Shown: positions 1 to 9,719, numbered from the stretch's first letter. The stretch: DNA of 64,000 bases from Dysosmobacter sp. (GCA_026169195.1 JAPFEH010000001.1:1-64000); one strand, 5' to 3'. The notes: generated by a model from the letters alone, not told the origin. Translations and numbers: made by a program.

Positions 1-66
1 CACAGCCTCTACGACCTTTTGCTTAAACTCTGCTGTGTACCGTTTGTTTGGTATCCCTTTTGGCAT
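1..66 (-). CDS. IS3-family transposase OrfA, N-terminus only (truncated by window edge): MPKGIPNKRYTAEFKQKVVEAV...
   Basis: Reverse-complement translation from CAT at 64-66; typical IS3/IS150 OrfA N-terminus. Confidence 0.7.
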   Translation of the reverse strand, partial: MPKGIPNKRYTAEFKQKVVEAV

Positions 67-76
67 AAATAAAGCA

Positions 77-119
77 CCCCATTTGTTATTCAGTATACCA
101 TACTGTCTAACAAATGGGG
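77..119 (-). repeat. Long hairpin CCCCATTTGTTA..CAGTAT/ATACTG..TAACAAATGGGG in the IS leader
   Basis: 12-bp perfect outer arms plus 6-bp inner arms read directly. Confidence 0.85.
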
Positions 120-156
120 GGCAGTTCAGACGCGTGTCCTCTTTCCGAAAACGATC

Positions 157-1221
157 TTATTTCTTCACCAGATATTTTCTCATATCCAGCGCACAGGCAA
201 ACAGGATGATGCCGCCCTTGATGAGGTACTGCAGATCCTGAGGCACACCCACCATGGTCAGTCCCACGAAGATCAGGCGCAGCATCAGCACACCGATGAC
301 GATGCCGCGGATCTTGCCGATACCGCCGACGAAGGATACGCCGCCGATAACGCAGGCTGCGATGGCATCCAGCTCATAGTTCAGGCCGGTGTTGGCGGTG
401 TTGGAGCCAATGCGGGCGCCCTCAATGAAGCCGGTGAAGCCGTACATGGCGCCGGCCAGCGCAAACACGCCCACTGTTGTTCCGAACACATTGACACCGG
501 AAACCCGGGCAGCCTCCTCGTTGGAGCCCAGCGCAAACATGTTTTTGCCGAAGGTGGTCTTGTTCCAGATAAACCACATGATCGCCGTCAGAGCGATGGC
601 AAAGAGCACATAGTTGGGAATGGGCGTTCCTCCGATGCTGAACAGGCTTCCTTTGACGAAGTTGGTGTAGGAAGCGTCCAGATTGGAGATCGCCATGCCC
701 TTATTATTACCCTGCTGAACATACAGCAGCAGGAAGGTATACAGGATCAGCTGAGTGCCCAGCGTGACAATAAAGGGATGCAGCTTGAACTTTGCCACAA
801 AAAAGCCGTTGAAGCAGCCGATGGCGGCGCCGATCAGCATGGCGATGAGGATCACCACAGGGATGGGCAGGGTGCCGATCTCCGGCCACATCTTGTTGGC
901 GGCATTGGCGGCGTTTTGCAGCAAAGACGCGGAGATGCAGGCGGTCAGGCCCACGGCGCGGCCGGCGGACAGGTCGGTGCCGGTGAGCACGATGCACCCG
1001 GCAATGCCCAGAGCGGCAGGCAGATACGCCGCGGTCTGGGACAGAATATTGATCAGGGACGCAGCCTTGACAAAGTTGTTGTTTTTGACGGCGATGTAGA
1101 TTACGGCGACGATCATAATGATGATCAGGGCGTTGTTCAGGATCAAATCGCCCACCCGCTTTGCAGTCCAAGGCTCCTGACTGCGGGCTTTTTTCTCCAG
1201 CACTTTGGATTCGTTACTCAT
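157..1221 (-). CDS. mglC: Galactose/methylgalactoside ABC transporter permease
   Basis: Multi-TM RbsC/MglC-like protein in operon with mglA and mglB. Confidence 0.9.
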   Translation of the reverse strand: MSNESKVLEKKARSQEPWTAKRVGDLILNNALIIIMIVAVIYIAVKNNNFVKAASLINILSQTAAYLPAALGIAGCIVLTGTDLSAGRAVGLTACISASLLQNAANAANKMWPEIGTLPIPVVILIAMLIGAAIGCFNGFFVAKFKLHPFIVTLGTQLILYTFLLLYVQQGNNKGMAISNLDASYTNFVKGSLFSIGGTPIPNYVLFAIALTAIMWFIWNKTTFGKNMFALGSNEEAARVSGVNVFGTTVGVFALAGAMYGFTGFIEGARIGSNTANTGLNYELDAIAACVIGGVSFVGGIGKIRGIVIGVLMLRLIFVGLTMVGVPQDLQYLIKGGIILFACALDMRKYLVKK

Positions 1222-1238
1222 GGTAGTCTCCTCTCTCC

Positions 1239-2738
1239 TTACACGTATTTGGCAGCCAGCGTCAGGATCTCCTCCTGACTGGTGCAGCGGGCATCCACCT
1301 CACCGGCCAAACGGCCGCCGGACATGACCAGAATCCGGTCACAGACGCCCAGCAGTTCCGGCATTTCAGAGGACACCATGATGATGCCTTTGCCCTCTTT
1401 CGCCAGATCGATCATCAGCTGATAAATCTCATATTTGGCACCCACGTCAATGCCGCGGGTGGGTTCGTCCAGCAGCAGTACCTCAGGCTTGGTCAGCAGC
1501 CACCGTCCGATGATGACTTTTTGCTGGTTGCCGCCGGAGAGGGAACGGATCTGCGTGGACTGGCTGGGGGTCTTGATATGCATGGCCTGAATCGCCCAGT
1601 CGGTGTCCTCCTTCATCTTCTTGTCGCTCAGGCAGATACCGCCCATCAGGTAGCTCTTCAAGTTGGAAATGACCGTGTTGTCCCTGATGCTGCGGATGCC
1701 GAAGATGCCGGTGGCACGGCGCTCCTCCGTCAGCAGGGCAAACCCGTTTTTAATGGCCTCCCGCGGCGTTTTGTTCCGGATCTCTTTTCCATGGAGCCGG
1801 ATGGTCCCGCTCTCCTTGGTCATTGCGCCAAACAGGTTTTCCAGCACCTCGGTCCGGCCGGAGCCGTCCAGACCCGCAATGCCAAGGATCTCGCCCTTGC
1901 GCAACTGGAAGCTCGCGTCCTTCAGGCGGGTATATTTTCCCGCCAGATGCTCCACTTCCAGAATCACATCGCCGGGCACGTTATCTTTCCGGGGGAACCG
2001 GTTGGTCAATTCACGGCCTACCATCAACCGGATGATCTCCTCCATGGTCAGCTGGCTGGCCGGCCGGGTGGCCACCCATTGTCCATCCCGCATGATGGTA
2101 ACATCGTCACTGATGCGGAGGATCTCTTCCATTTTATGAGAGATGTAAATGATACCGCAGCCGCGATCCCGCAGCATGTTGATGATCCGGAACAGGTGCT
2201 CCACCTCTGTCTCCGTCAGAGAAGAGGTCGGCTCGTCAAATACGATGATCTTGGAGTGGTAGGAAACAGCCTTGGCGATCTCCACCATCTGCCGCTGGGA
2301 AACAGGCATGGCAGACATGATGGTCTTTGGATCCACATGGACATCCAGTTCTTCGAAAATCTCTCTGGTGCGCTTGCGCATTTCCGCCTCGCTGACCATC
2401 AGACCTCCCACCTTGGGGTAGCGCCCCAGCCAGAGGTTGTCCATCACGCTGCGGGTCAGCGCCTGATTCAATTCCTGATGCACCATGGCCACGCCGTTTT
2501 CAAGCGCCTCCTTGGAGCTTTTGAAATTGACTTCCTTTCCGTCCAGAACGATGGTGCCGCTGTCTTTGGCATAAATACCGAACAGGCACTTCATCAATGT
2601 AGACTTGCCCGCGCCGTTTTCACCCATCAGTGCGTGGACGGTCCCCGGCCGGACCGTAAGGGAAACTCCGTCCAGTGCCTTGACGCCGGGAAATTCCTTC
2701 GTGATATTCCGCATTTCCAGCAATGCCGGCTGCGCCAT
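1239..2738 (-). CDS. mglA: Galactose/methylgalactoside ABC transporter ATP-binding protein (start MAQPALLEM...)
   Basis: Two ABC domains, GENGAGKST Walker A, LSGGNQQK signature; start trimmed from ORF start 2903. Confidence 0.92.
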   Translation of the reverse strand: MAQPALLEMRNITKEFPGVKALDGVSLTVRPGTVHALMGENGAGKSTLMKCLFGIYAKDSGTIVLDGKEVNFKSSKEALENGVAMVHQELNQALTRSVMDNLWLGRYPKVGGLMVSEAEMRKRTREIFEELDVHVDPKTIMSAMPVSQRQMVEIAKAVSYHSKIIVFDEPTSSLTETEVEHLFRIINMLRDRGCGIIYISHKMEEILRISDDVTIMRDGQWVATRPASQLTMEEIIRLMVGRELTNRFPRKDNVPGDVILEVEHLAGKYTRLKDASFQLRKGEILGIAGLDGSGRTEVLENLFGAMTKESGTIRLHGKEIRNKTPREAIKNGFALLTEERRATGIFGIRSIRDNTVISNLKSYLMGGICLSDKKMKEDTDWAIQAMHIKTPSQSTQIRSLSGGNQQKVIIGRWLLTKPEVLLLDEPTRGIDVGAKYEIYQLMIDLAKEGKGIIMVSSEMPELLGVCDRILVMSGGRLAGEVDARCTSQEEILTLAAKYV

Positions 2739-2784
2739 ATGCGTCTTCCTCCTTTGATATTCTCTTACGCGGAGCTTCTGCCTC

Positions 2785-2897
2785 AGATCTACCGTCCGGT
2801 AGATCTCAAGCTGAGGCTCCACTGCGGGACTGAAAGCGGTTCGGATCCGAACCGCTTGCTCTGCAAAAGCGGGGCTGTCGTGATCGACAGCCCCGCT
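2785..2897 (-). repeat. Three consecutive inverted repeats between mglB and mglA
   Basis: AGATCTACCG-TC-CGGTAGATCT (2785-2806), AAGCGGTTCGGATCCGAACCGCTT (2834-2857), AGCGGGGCTGTCG-TGAT-CGACAGCCCCGCT (2868-2897). Confidence 0.9.
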
Positions 2898-2941
2898 CAT
2901 CACATAGATGATCCAGCTGGGGCGAACGCCTTTTGTCTGGC

Positions 2942-4108
2942 TTATTCGCCGGTGTAGGTACCGTAGGGAACGCGGACCTTTGCAACCTTCATGCTGCCGT
3001 CTTCGTTCTTATCAACGTTATAGCCGCCAGCCTCGTCGATGCCGGTCATCAGGTCAGCGCCGCCATCCACGTTGCCCACCAGAGCCAGAATGGTGTCCGC
3101 CATACCCTCGGCATCCTGCTTGATGGTACCGGTCATCTTGCCCTCGTTGATCAGCTGCTTGGCAGAATCGGTGGCGTCCACGCCGAAGACGGGGATGGTG
3201 GTGGACTGCAGCTCGCCCTTGTCATTATAGCCCAGATTGTAGCCAGCGCCCTGCAGAGCAGAGATGGCGCCCTCGGCCATGCCGTCGTTGTTGCAGATGA
3301 TCAGCTCGACCATGTTGCCGTTGGCCTCGGAGTATTCAGGCAGGATGGTGGCCATGTAGTCGTTGGCAGCCTGTGCAGACCAGTTGCCGGTCTGATCGAC
3401 CAGATACTTGTCAGCGGCAGAGGCGTTGTAGTAAGCCAGCTCGGGCTTGCCGCCCTCGGTCAGCACAGCGTTGGCGTCCTCCACGCCGAACTGGGTGCGG
3501 GCCTCAGCCTCAGCATTGCCCTCCTGACCCTTGAACATCACATAGGAAATGGTGCCGTCGCCGTTGAGGTCCACAGCATCATAGTTCTCCATCAGGTAGT
3601 CGCCGATCATTTTGCCCTGCAGGTGGCCGGCCTCGGGAGCGTCGGTACCAACGAAGGCGCACTTGTCATAGCTGTTGACCACATCGTCAGAAACCTCGCG
3701 GTTAAAGAAGATGATGGGGATACCGGCAGTCTTGGCAGCTTCCACGGCGTTCTGAGCGGCATCGGGAGAGGAAGTCTCCACAATGTTGACGATCAGCAGG
3801 TTGGCGCCGTTGGAGATGGCGGTGTTGATCTGATCGGTCTGCTGGGCCTGATTGCCGCCGCCGTCATAGTTGTTGGGCTCGATGCCCATGGCGGCAAATC
3901 TCTCGTCCATGGCATTGCGCACGCTGGAGATGTAAATGTCGGAATAGTTATAGTAGAAGACCGCCACGTTCAGTTCAGAGGCAGCAGGCTGCTCCGTCTG
4001 GGGGGCGTCGGTTTCAGGAGCGGGTTCTTCTTTCTTACCGCCGCAGCCGGCCAGCAGGCTCAGCATCATAACGGCAGTCAGGATGAGTGCAAGTTTCTTC
4101 TTCATCAT
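2942..4108 (-). CDS. mglB: Galactose ABC transporter substrate-binding lipoprotein
   Basis: Lipobox LLAGC, periplasmic binding protein domain, operon context. Confidence 0.9.
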   Translation of the reverse strand: MMKKKLALILTAVMMLSLLAGCGGKKEEPAPETDAPQTEQPAASELNVAVFYYNYSDIYISSVRNAMDERFAAMGIEPNNYDGGGNQAQQTDQINTAISNGANLLIVNIVETSSPDAAQNAVEAAKTAGIPIIFFNREVSDDVVNSYDKCAFVGTDAPEAGHLQGKMIGDYLMENYDAVDLNGDGTISYVMFKGQEGNAEAEARTQFGVEDANAVLTEGGKPELAYYNASAADKYLVDQTGNWSAQAANDYMATILPEYSEANGNMVELIICNNDGMAEGAISALQGAGYNLGYNDKGELQSTTIPVFGVDATDSAKQLINEGKMTGTIKQDAEGMADTILALVGNVDGGADLMTGIDEAGGYNVDKNEDGSMKVAKVRVPYGTYTGE

Positions 4109-4364
4109 AGTTCCTCCTTTAAATATGGTCAGGGCGGAGCTTCTTCCCCGCGCCCGCGACTTGTCCTTATTTTACAGGTTCCTTTTTGAAAAAACGATAG
4201 AAAATTCTTCGCTCATGCAGGAAAAAACTTTTCTCTTCTGCAAAATCTCCGGAACGGCATCCGCCTTCAGCCGCTCTCCTCCGTTTTTCGCCCGCTGTCT
4301 GCACCGTTTCTTCCTTTTATTGCATTTATTTTTTAAAAAATTGAATCTTTTGAATTCATTCAAG

Positions 4365-4401
4365 CAACGAGGGCGGCTCTGCAAAAGAACCGCCCTCGTT
4401 G
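4365..4401. terminator. Strong hairpin CAACGAGGGCGG...CCGCCCTCGTTG with T-rich run on plus side
   Basis: 12-bp perfect stem; lies between feo operon end and mglB. Confidence 0.5.
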
Positions 4402-4438
4402 TTTCTTTTTCCTTCAGAACATCAAAAGCGGATCCTGT

Positions 4439-4597
4439 TCACTCTTGATGTTCGCAATGATGACAGCCGCTGCAGCAGCCGCAGTTCCCGCTGCAATGTC
4501 CGCCTGCCCGGCGCGTTTTCCACAAAGAGCGGACTGCAAGCGCCACTACAGCCGCCAGAATTGTCAAAACGATCCCGTTTCCAATCCAATTACCCAT
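4439..4597 (-). CDS. FeoB-associated Cys-rich membrane peptide, 52 aa: MGNWIGNGIVLTILAAVVALAVRSLWKTRRAGGHCSGNCGCCSGCHHCEHQE
   Basis: Translated by hand; RBS GAAGGAGGAACGAA; single TM plus Cys/His-rich tail; directly downstream of feoB. Confidence 0.88.
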   Translation of the reverse strand: MGNWIGNGIVLTILAAVVALAVRSLWKTRRAGGHCSGNCGCCSGCHHCEHQE

Positions 4598-4609
4598 TTC
4601 GTTCCTCCT

Positions 4610-6826
4610 TCATTTCACAGCGGCAGCCGCCACCGCCGTCAGATCACGCCGTTCCTCCTCGCCCTGATACCCCTTACGCAGCAGCAGATACAACATTCCG
4701 GCCAAAGCGGCAGCAGCAATCACGGTCCACGGTCCAAAGACTGTCTCACCGGTGACAAGGCCGCCCAGCTGGTAAACGATCATGGACACTACATAGGCAA
4801 AGCCGCACATATAGCCGATTGCACCCAGCGTCCATTTCCAATTGTTCATCTCCCGCTTGATGGCGCCCATCGCTGCGAAGCACGGCGCACACAACAGATT
4901 AAAAATCATAAAACTGTAAGCATTCAGTCCGGTAAAGGCGGCGGCAATGGCCGGATAAAGCCCCGAGGCATCCTCCATCAAATCAGCCTCTCCGGCATAC
5001 TGGAACGCGATTCCAAAGAAATTGACCACTTCTTCCTTGGCGATCAGGCCGGTGATGGTGGCGCAGGTCAGCTTCCACGCATGTTCCCCTACCCAGCCAA
5101 GCGGATAGAAGATCCATGCAACAGCGCTGCCCGCTGCAGCCAGCAAAGAGGCATTTTGATCCTCTACCGCCTGAAATACGCCGTTCACAAACCCGTAATT
5201 CATCAAGAACCACAACACGATGGTGGAGAGAAGGATCACCGTGCCCGCCCGCTTGATAAAGGACCAGCCCCGTTCCCAAGTGGCTCTGAGCACATTGCCC
5301 ATAGATGGGCCGTGATACGCGGGCAGCTCCATGACAAACGGCGCCGGCTCCCCTGCAAACAGTCTGCATTTTTTCAGCATGACGCCGGAGATCACCACAG
5401 CCGCGATTCCGATGAAAAAGGCGGAAACCGCGATCAGGGCGGAACCACCGAACACAGCACCGGCAAAAAGGCCGATGATCGGCATTTTCGCGCCGCAGGG
5501 AATAAATCCGGTGGTCATAATGGTCATTTTCCGGTCACGGTCCTGCTCAATGGTCCGGGATGCCATGATCCCCGGCACACCGCAGCCGGTGGCGACCAGC
5601 ATGGGGATAAAGCTCTTTCCGGACAGTCCGAAACGGCGGAAGATCCGGTCCATGATGAAGGCCACTCTCGCCATATAGCCCACATCCTCCAGAATGGACA
5701 GCAGGAAAAACAGCACCAGAATCTGCGGCACAAAGCCCAGCACCGCGCCTACACCGGCTACAATACCATCCATAACCAATCCATACAGCCAGCCGGAAAC
5801 GCCCAGCGTGGTCAGGACCCTGTCAAAGAAGCCCGGAACGATCTCACCGAACAGCACATCGTTGGCCCAGTCGGTGCCGAAGGTGCCGATGCCGATCCCT
5901 CCGTCTGCCACAGAGGTCCCCATGGCAATGGCATACATCAAAAACATGATACCGGCAAAAACGGGCAGCGCCAGAATCCGGTTGGTCACGATCCGGTCGA
6001 TCCGGTCAGAGAGGGTCAGGCTGCCGTGAGCCGCCCTCCTTTTCACCGCCTTTTCCGTCACCGCACTGATATAGGCATAGCGCTGATTGGTGATGATGCT
6101 CTCGGCGTCATCGTCCAGCTCCCGCTCGCAGTCAGCGATGTGTTCCTCCAGATGCGCCACCAGCGGCTCGTCCAGCTTCAGGTCCTCCAGCACCTTCGCA
6201 TCCCGCTCAAAAAGTTTGATGGCGTACCAGCGGAGGGATCCTTCGCTCACCTTCTCCTGAATGGATTCTTCAATGTGCGCCAATGCATGCTCCACACTAC
6301 CGGTAAACACATGGGGCAGCTCACCGGCCTGATGGTTCCGCGCCAGCGCCACTGCCTTTTCCGCCGCTTCCATTCCTCCTTCTCCCTTCAGGGCGGACAT
6401 CTCAACGACTTCACAGCCCAGCGCCTGTCCCAGTGCGGCGATGTCAATGCTGTCGCCGTTCTTCCGGACCAGATCGATCATATTGACCGCTACCACCACG
6501 GGAATCCCCAGCTCGATCAGCTGTGTGGTAAGGTACAGGTTTCTCTCGATGTTGGTACCATCCACAATATTCAAAACGGCGTCTGGTCTTTCATGTACCA
6601 GATAGCTTCTGGCCACCACCTCCTCCAGCGTATAGGGGGACAGGGAATAGATCCCGGGCAGATCCTGAATGACCACTTCCTTGTGTCCCTTCAGTCTTCC
6701 TTCTTTCTTTTCCACCGTGACACCGGGCCAGTTCCCCACATACTGGTTGGATCCGGTCAGGGCATTGAACAGCGTTGTCTTTCCGCAGTTGGGATTGCCT
6801 GCCAGTGCAATTTTCAGCTCCATCAT
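4610..6826 (-). CDS. feoB: Ferrous iron transport protein B
   Basis: GNPNCGKTTLFN G1 motif, FeoB GTPase and membrane core. Confidence 0.97.
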   Translation of the reverse strand: MMELKIALAGNPNCGKTTLFNALTGSNQYVGNWPGVTVEKKEGRLKGHKEVVIQDLPGIYSLSPYTLEEVVARSYLVHERPDAVLNIVDGTNIERNLYLTTQLIELGIPVVVAVNMIDLVRKNGDSIDIAALGQALGCEVVEMSALKGEGGMEAAEKAVALARNHQAGELPHVFTGSVEHALAHIEESIQEKVSEGSLRWYAIKLFERDAKVLEDLKLDEPLVAHLEEHIADCERELDDDAESIITNQRYAYISAVTEKAVKRRAAHGSLTLSDRIDRIVTNRILALPVFAGIMFLMYAIAMGTSVADGGIGIGTFGTDWANDVLFGEIVPGFFDRVLTTLGVSGWLYGLVMDGIVAGVGAVLGFVPQILVLFFLLSILEDVGYMARVAFIMDRIFRRFGLSGKSFIPMLVATGCGVPGIMASRTIEQDRDRKMTIMTTGFIPCGAKMPIIGLFAGAVFGGSALIAVSAFFIGIAAVVISGVMLKKCRLFAGEPAPFVMELPAYHGPSMGNVLRATWERGWSFIKRAGTVILLSTIVLWFLMNYGFVNGVFQAVEDQNASLLAAAGSAVAWIFYPLGWVGEHAWKLTCATITGLIAKEEVVNFFGIAFQYAGEADLMEDASGLYPAIAAAFTGLNAYSFMIFNLLCAPCFAAMGAIKREMNNWKWTLGAIGYMCGFAYVVSMIVYQLGGLVTGETVFGPWTVIAAAALAGMLYLLLRKGYQGEEERRDLTAVAAAAVK

Positions 6827-6837
6827 TTGCTCCTCTC

Positions 6838-6857
6838 GTTAGTTAGGACTAACTTCA
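6838..6857. promoter_or_regulatory. DtxR/IdeR-like box (minus: AGTTAGTCCTAACTAA) between feoA and feoB
   Basis: GTTAG-TC-CTAAC inverted repeat. Confidence 0.55.
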
Positions 6858-6892
6858 TGTTCAAAAAATCGGCGGTCTCACACCGCCCTCGC

Positions 6893-7114
6893 TTATCGAA
6901 CCTCAATGGTCTCCGCATCTGCTTTTCGCAGGCTTAATTCGTAGCCGCGCACATTCAGTTCCATTGGATCACCCAGCGGCGCCACCTTGCGCACGAAAAT
7001 CTCCACACCTCTGGTGATTCCCATATCCATGATCCGCCGCTTCACAGGCCCCTCGCCGTGGAGCTTCACCACCGTTGCCGTTTCACCCACGCGTATTTCT
7101 CTTAACGTTTTCAT
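6893..7114 (-). CDS. feoA: FeoA family protein (start MKTLREIRVGE)
   Basis: FeoA SH3-like domain: GETATVVKLHGEGPVKRRIMDMGITRG. Confidence 0.9.
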   Translation of the reverse strand: MKTLREIRVGETATVVKLHGEGPVKRRIMDMGITRGVEIFVRKVAPLGDPMELNVRGYELSLRKADAETIEVR

Positions 7115-7143
7115 CAGTCTCCTCCTTTTTCTATCTGTACCGG

Positions 7144-7356
7144 TCAAACCATAATACGGTTTGCCATACTCCGATCCAATGCCACCCGGCTGTTCCGGAT
7201 CTGCACGATCAGGTTCCCACCGATCTCGTTGATCACCGTCACACTGCTGTTTACCACAAATCCCAGCTCTGCCAAGTGCCGCCGCACCTCATCTTTCCCT
7301 GTGATCCTGCAAACGGTGGCGGTTTCTCCCGATTTCATCATGGTCAACGGCATCAT
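7144..7356 (-). CDS. feoA: Second FeoA family protein
   Basis: SGETATVCRITGKDEVRRHLAELGFVVNSSVTV; FeoA fold; upstream GGAAGGAG. Confidence 0.88.
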   Translation of the reverse strand: MMPLTMMKSGETATVCRITGKDEVRRHLAELGFVVNSSVTVINEIGGNLIVQIRNSRVALDRSMANRIMV

Positions 7357-7376
7357 CTTCCGCTCCTTCCGCCGCA

Positions 7377-7522
7377 TAGTTAGTATTAACTAACTATCAG
7401 CCAAATTTTTAAGGTTAGCTTCAACTAACCTCGAAATCGTTTTTAGTTTAGCACCGGAATCCACGAATGTCAAGTCTTGGTTATAACAATCTTGCAATTT
7501 CAGTTAGTTTGTGTTAACTTAA
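7377..7522. promoter_or_regulatory. Divergent feoA / dtxR promoter region with three DtxR-like inverted repeats
   Basis: TAGTTAGTATTAACTAACTA (7377-7396), AGGTTAG-N6-CTAACCT (7412-7431), AGTTAGTTTGTGTTAACT (about 7502-7519). Confidence 0.6.
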
Positions 7523-7555
7523 ATATATCTCTACCCACACAAGGAGGATTCCTTT

Positions 7556-7942
7556 ATGAATATCCACGAATCCGCAGAAGATTATTTGGAGTGTATCCTC
7601 ATGCTTCAGAAGAAAAACGGCATGGTTCGTTCCATTGATATTGTCCGGGAGCTGGATTACTCCAAGCCAAGCGTCAGCGTTGCCATGAAGCGGCTGCGGG
7701 AAAACGGTTATATCGAGATGGATTCTGATGGCTTTATCTCTCTGCTCCCTCAAGGCGAGGCGATTGCCTCCAAAATATACGCCCGCCACCAGCTGCTGAC
7801 AGAATATCTGGTACAGTTGGGCGTTTCTCCGGATGTGGCGGCGGAAGATGCCTGCAAAATCGAACACGACCTCAGCGGTGAAAGCTATGAACGGATCAAG
7901 GAGGTCACACTTCGCAACCGGAAGGAAGCATCCGAAAGCTGA
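7556..7942 (+). CDS. DtxR/MntR-family metal-dependent transcriptional regulator
   Basis: ESAEDYLECILML N-terminus, winged HTH (DYSKPSVSVAMKRL), dimerization/metal-binding region, no SH3 domain. Confidence 0.92.
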   Translation: MNIHESAEDYLECILMLQKKNGMVRSIDIVRELDYSKPSVSVAMKRLRENGYIEMDSDGFISLLPQGEAIASKIYARHQLLTEYLVQLGVSPDVAAEDACKIEHDLSGESYERIKEVTLRNRKEASES

Positions 7943-8222
7943 CCAAGGCACCTGTACAGAATCATCGGGACCGGACGGGATCGTTTCTGAAAACCATCCC
8001 GCCGTCCCGCTTGTTTTCTAAGGTCATTTTCCCAAAATCCCCCGGCAGTTCTCCGCATCGATCCCAGACAAACCTGCAAAATCATCCGCAAAACACGCAA
8101 ACATAAACGCCTCCTCCCGTATCATTTCTCTTGACAGCGTCCATGTGATATGGTATCTTCTTCCCATCCTTTCCAGAAAGTTCCCCGTTCTAATCTGCCC
8201 CGCGCGGGGCAAATATTTGCGC

Positions 8223-8248
8223 CAGTAGTTAGTTATAACTAACTACTG
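8223..8248. promoter_or_regulatory. Perfect 26-bp palindrome CAGTAGTTAGTTATAACTAACTACTG upstream of DUF3793 gene
   Basis: Read directly; shares the TTAGTTA/TAACTAA core with the feo/dtxR boxes. Confidence 0.75.
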
Positions 8249-8266
8249 TAAAAAAGGAGGCACCCA

Positions 8267-8830
8267 ATGTATCGGTGTTTTGAATCTCTTCTGGTAGAAC
8301 AATGCGCACCCACACTGGCCGGCATTAAGCCAGCCAGTCTGTTCCGCTGCGGAGCAGACTCCGATCAGCACACACGCCAGACGGCGGAACACTGGGATCA
8401 TGTTCTGACTCCCTTCGGCATCCGTGTTTACGTTCTAAAAGAATGCCCCTGTACGGGGGACTGCATGATCTATGTCTATCGGCCTGACCTCGTTGCAGAG
8501 CTGTTATCTAACGAAAGTCTGATCGGATTTTTGAAGATCTGCGGATACCGGACGGGGCCGGTTCCTCACATGCTGGATCAGCTCTCGTTCAGGTTCTGTC
8601 AGGGCGGGGAGTATCCGCATGAAATCGGCCTGTTCTTGGGCTATCCTCTATCGGATGTAAAGGGCTTTATTGAAAACAAGGGGTGGAACTATACCTGCTG
8701 CGGGTATTGGAAAGTTTATGGTGATCCGGAAAAAGCACAATCTTACTTCGATCTTTGCCGGCAGTGCACTTCCCGGTACTGCGCGTTGTACGCCAGCGGC
8801 CGCACACTACTTGAACTGGCAGCGGGATAA
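8267..8830 (+). CDS. DUF3793 family protein
   Basis: Cys-rich protein with LVEQCAPTLAGIKPASLF, ECPCTGDCMIYVYRP, EIGLFLGYPLSDVKGFI, CCGYWKVYGD motifs. Confidence 0.8.
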   Translation: MYRCFESLLVEQCAPTLAGIKPASLFRCGADSDQHTRQTAEHWDHVLTPFGIRVYVLKECPCTGDCMIYVYRPDLVAELLSNESLIGFLKICGYRTGPVPHMLDQLSFRFCQGGEYPHEIGLFLGYPLSDVKGFIENKGWNYTCCGYWKVYGDPEKAQSYFDLCRQCTSRYCALYASGRTLLELAAG

Positions 8831-8922
8831 AGGAAGACGTCAGTCCCCCCTTGTCTCCTCATGGCAGCCGGCACAAGCAGCGCACCGCTTTCCCGCAGCA
8901 GACAAAATCCTGTGTAATGTGC

Positions 8923-8955
8923 AAAAAGAGGAGACCGGTCACCCGATCTCCTCTT
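8923..8955 (-). terminator. Terminator downstream of rubrerythrin gene
   Basis: AGAGGAGA...TCTCCTCT stem followed by TTTTT on minus strand. Confidence 0.75.
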
Positions 8956-8980
8956 GAAAGGTACAAGCTCTGGTATTGAA

Positions 8981-9547
8981 TCAGCCGAAGTAACGGGCCA
9001 ACAGACCGGCGAAAGCCTTGCCGTGGCGAGCCTCGTCGCGGGCCATCTCATGCACGGTGTCGTGGATGGCGTCCAGATTGTACTTCTTTGCCAGCTTCGC
9101 CAGCTCAAACTTGCCGGCGGTAGCGCCGTTCTCGGCCTCGACACGCATCTCCAGATTCTTCTTGGTGGAGTCGGTCAGCACATCACCCAGCAGCTCTGCG
9201 AACTTGGCAGCATGCTCAGCCTCTTCTAGAGCAGCACGGCGCCAGTACTCGCCGATCTCGGGATAGCCCTCACGATGGGCCACACGAGCCATTGCCAGAT
9301 ACATACCGACCTCAGTGCACTCGCCCATGAAGTTGGCGTTCAGACCATCAATGATCTCCTTCTGAGCCTCCTCGGGCACATCGGCGCCGAAGGACTTGCC
9401 AACACCCAGAACATGCTCGGCAGCCCAGCTCATCTCGCCCTTCTGCTCAGTGAACTTGGAGGCGGGAACACCGCACTGGGGGCACTTCTCGGGGGGATTC
9501 TCGCCCTCGAACACATAACCGCAAACCTGACAAACCCACTTCTTCAT
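8981..9547 (-). CDS. Reverse rubrerythrin / NADH peroxidase-like (N-terminal rubredoxin, C-terminal diiron ferritin-like)
   Basis: CxxC pairs [12 protein letters not shown]...CPQCG at N-terminus; EAEHAAKF and DEARHGKAF diiron motifs. Confidence 0.9.
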   Translation of the reverse strand: MKKWVCQVCGYVFEGENPPEKCPQCGVPASKFTEQKGEMSWAAEHVLGVGKSFGADVPEEAQKEIIDGLNANFMGECTEVGMYLAMARVAHREGYPEIGEYWRRAALEEAEHAAKFAELLGDVLTDSTKKNLEMRVEAENGATAGKFELAKLAKKYNLDAIHDTVHEMARDEARHGKAFAGLLARYFG

Positions 9548-9719
9548 AATCAGTTCCTCCTTAAATTTATACTTTATATGATCTTGATTGTTATTTGTCT
9601 TCCCCCTTGGGATGGTATGAGTATATCAGGATATTCTGATATATACCAGTTGCTTATGCAACAATTTATAGAATTTATTTTCTTTTTACAATTCTTCCCC
9701 GATTCGGGGCTTTTTGGCA

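Larger units (their letters stand above)
1..128 (-). mobile_element. End of an IS3-family insertion element (TGAACTGCCCCCC terminus at 128 on minus strand), rest outside window
   Basis: OrfA start at 66, TG-initiated GC-rich terminus at 116-128, internal hairpin 77-119. Confidence 0.6.

Noticed and set aside
4365-4401. Hairpin considered as a riboswitch for mglB
   Set aside because: Simple 12-bp stem only; T run is on the strand opposite to flanking genes; kept only as a low-confidence terminator.
4445-6937. 830-aa plus-strand ORF
   Set aside because: Lies antisense across feoB; composition (His/Gln/Arg rich) typical of a shadow ORF.
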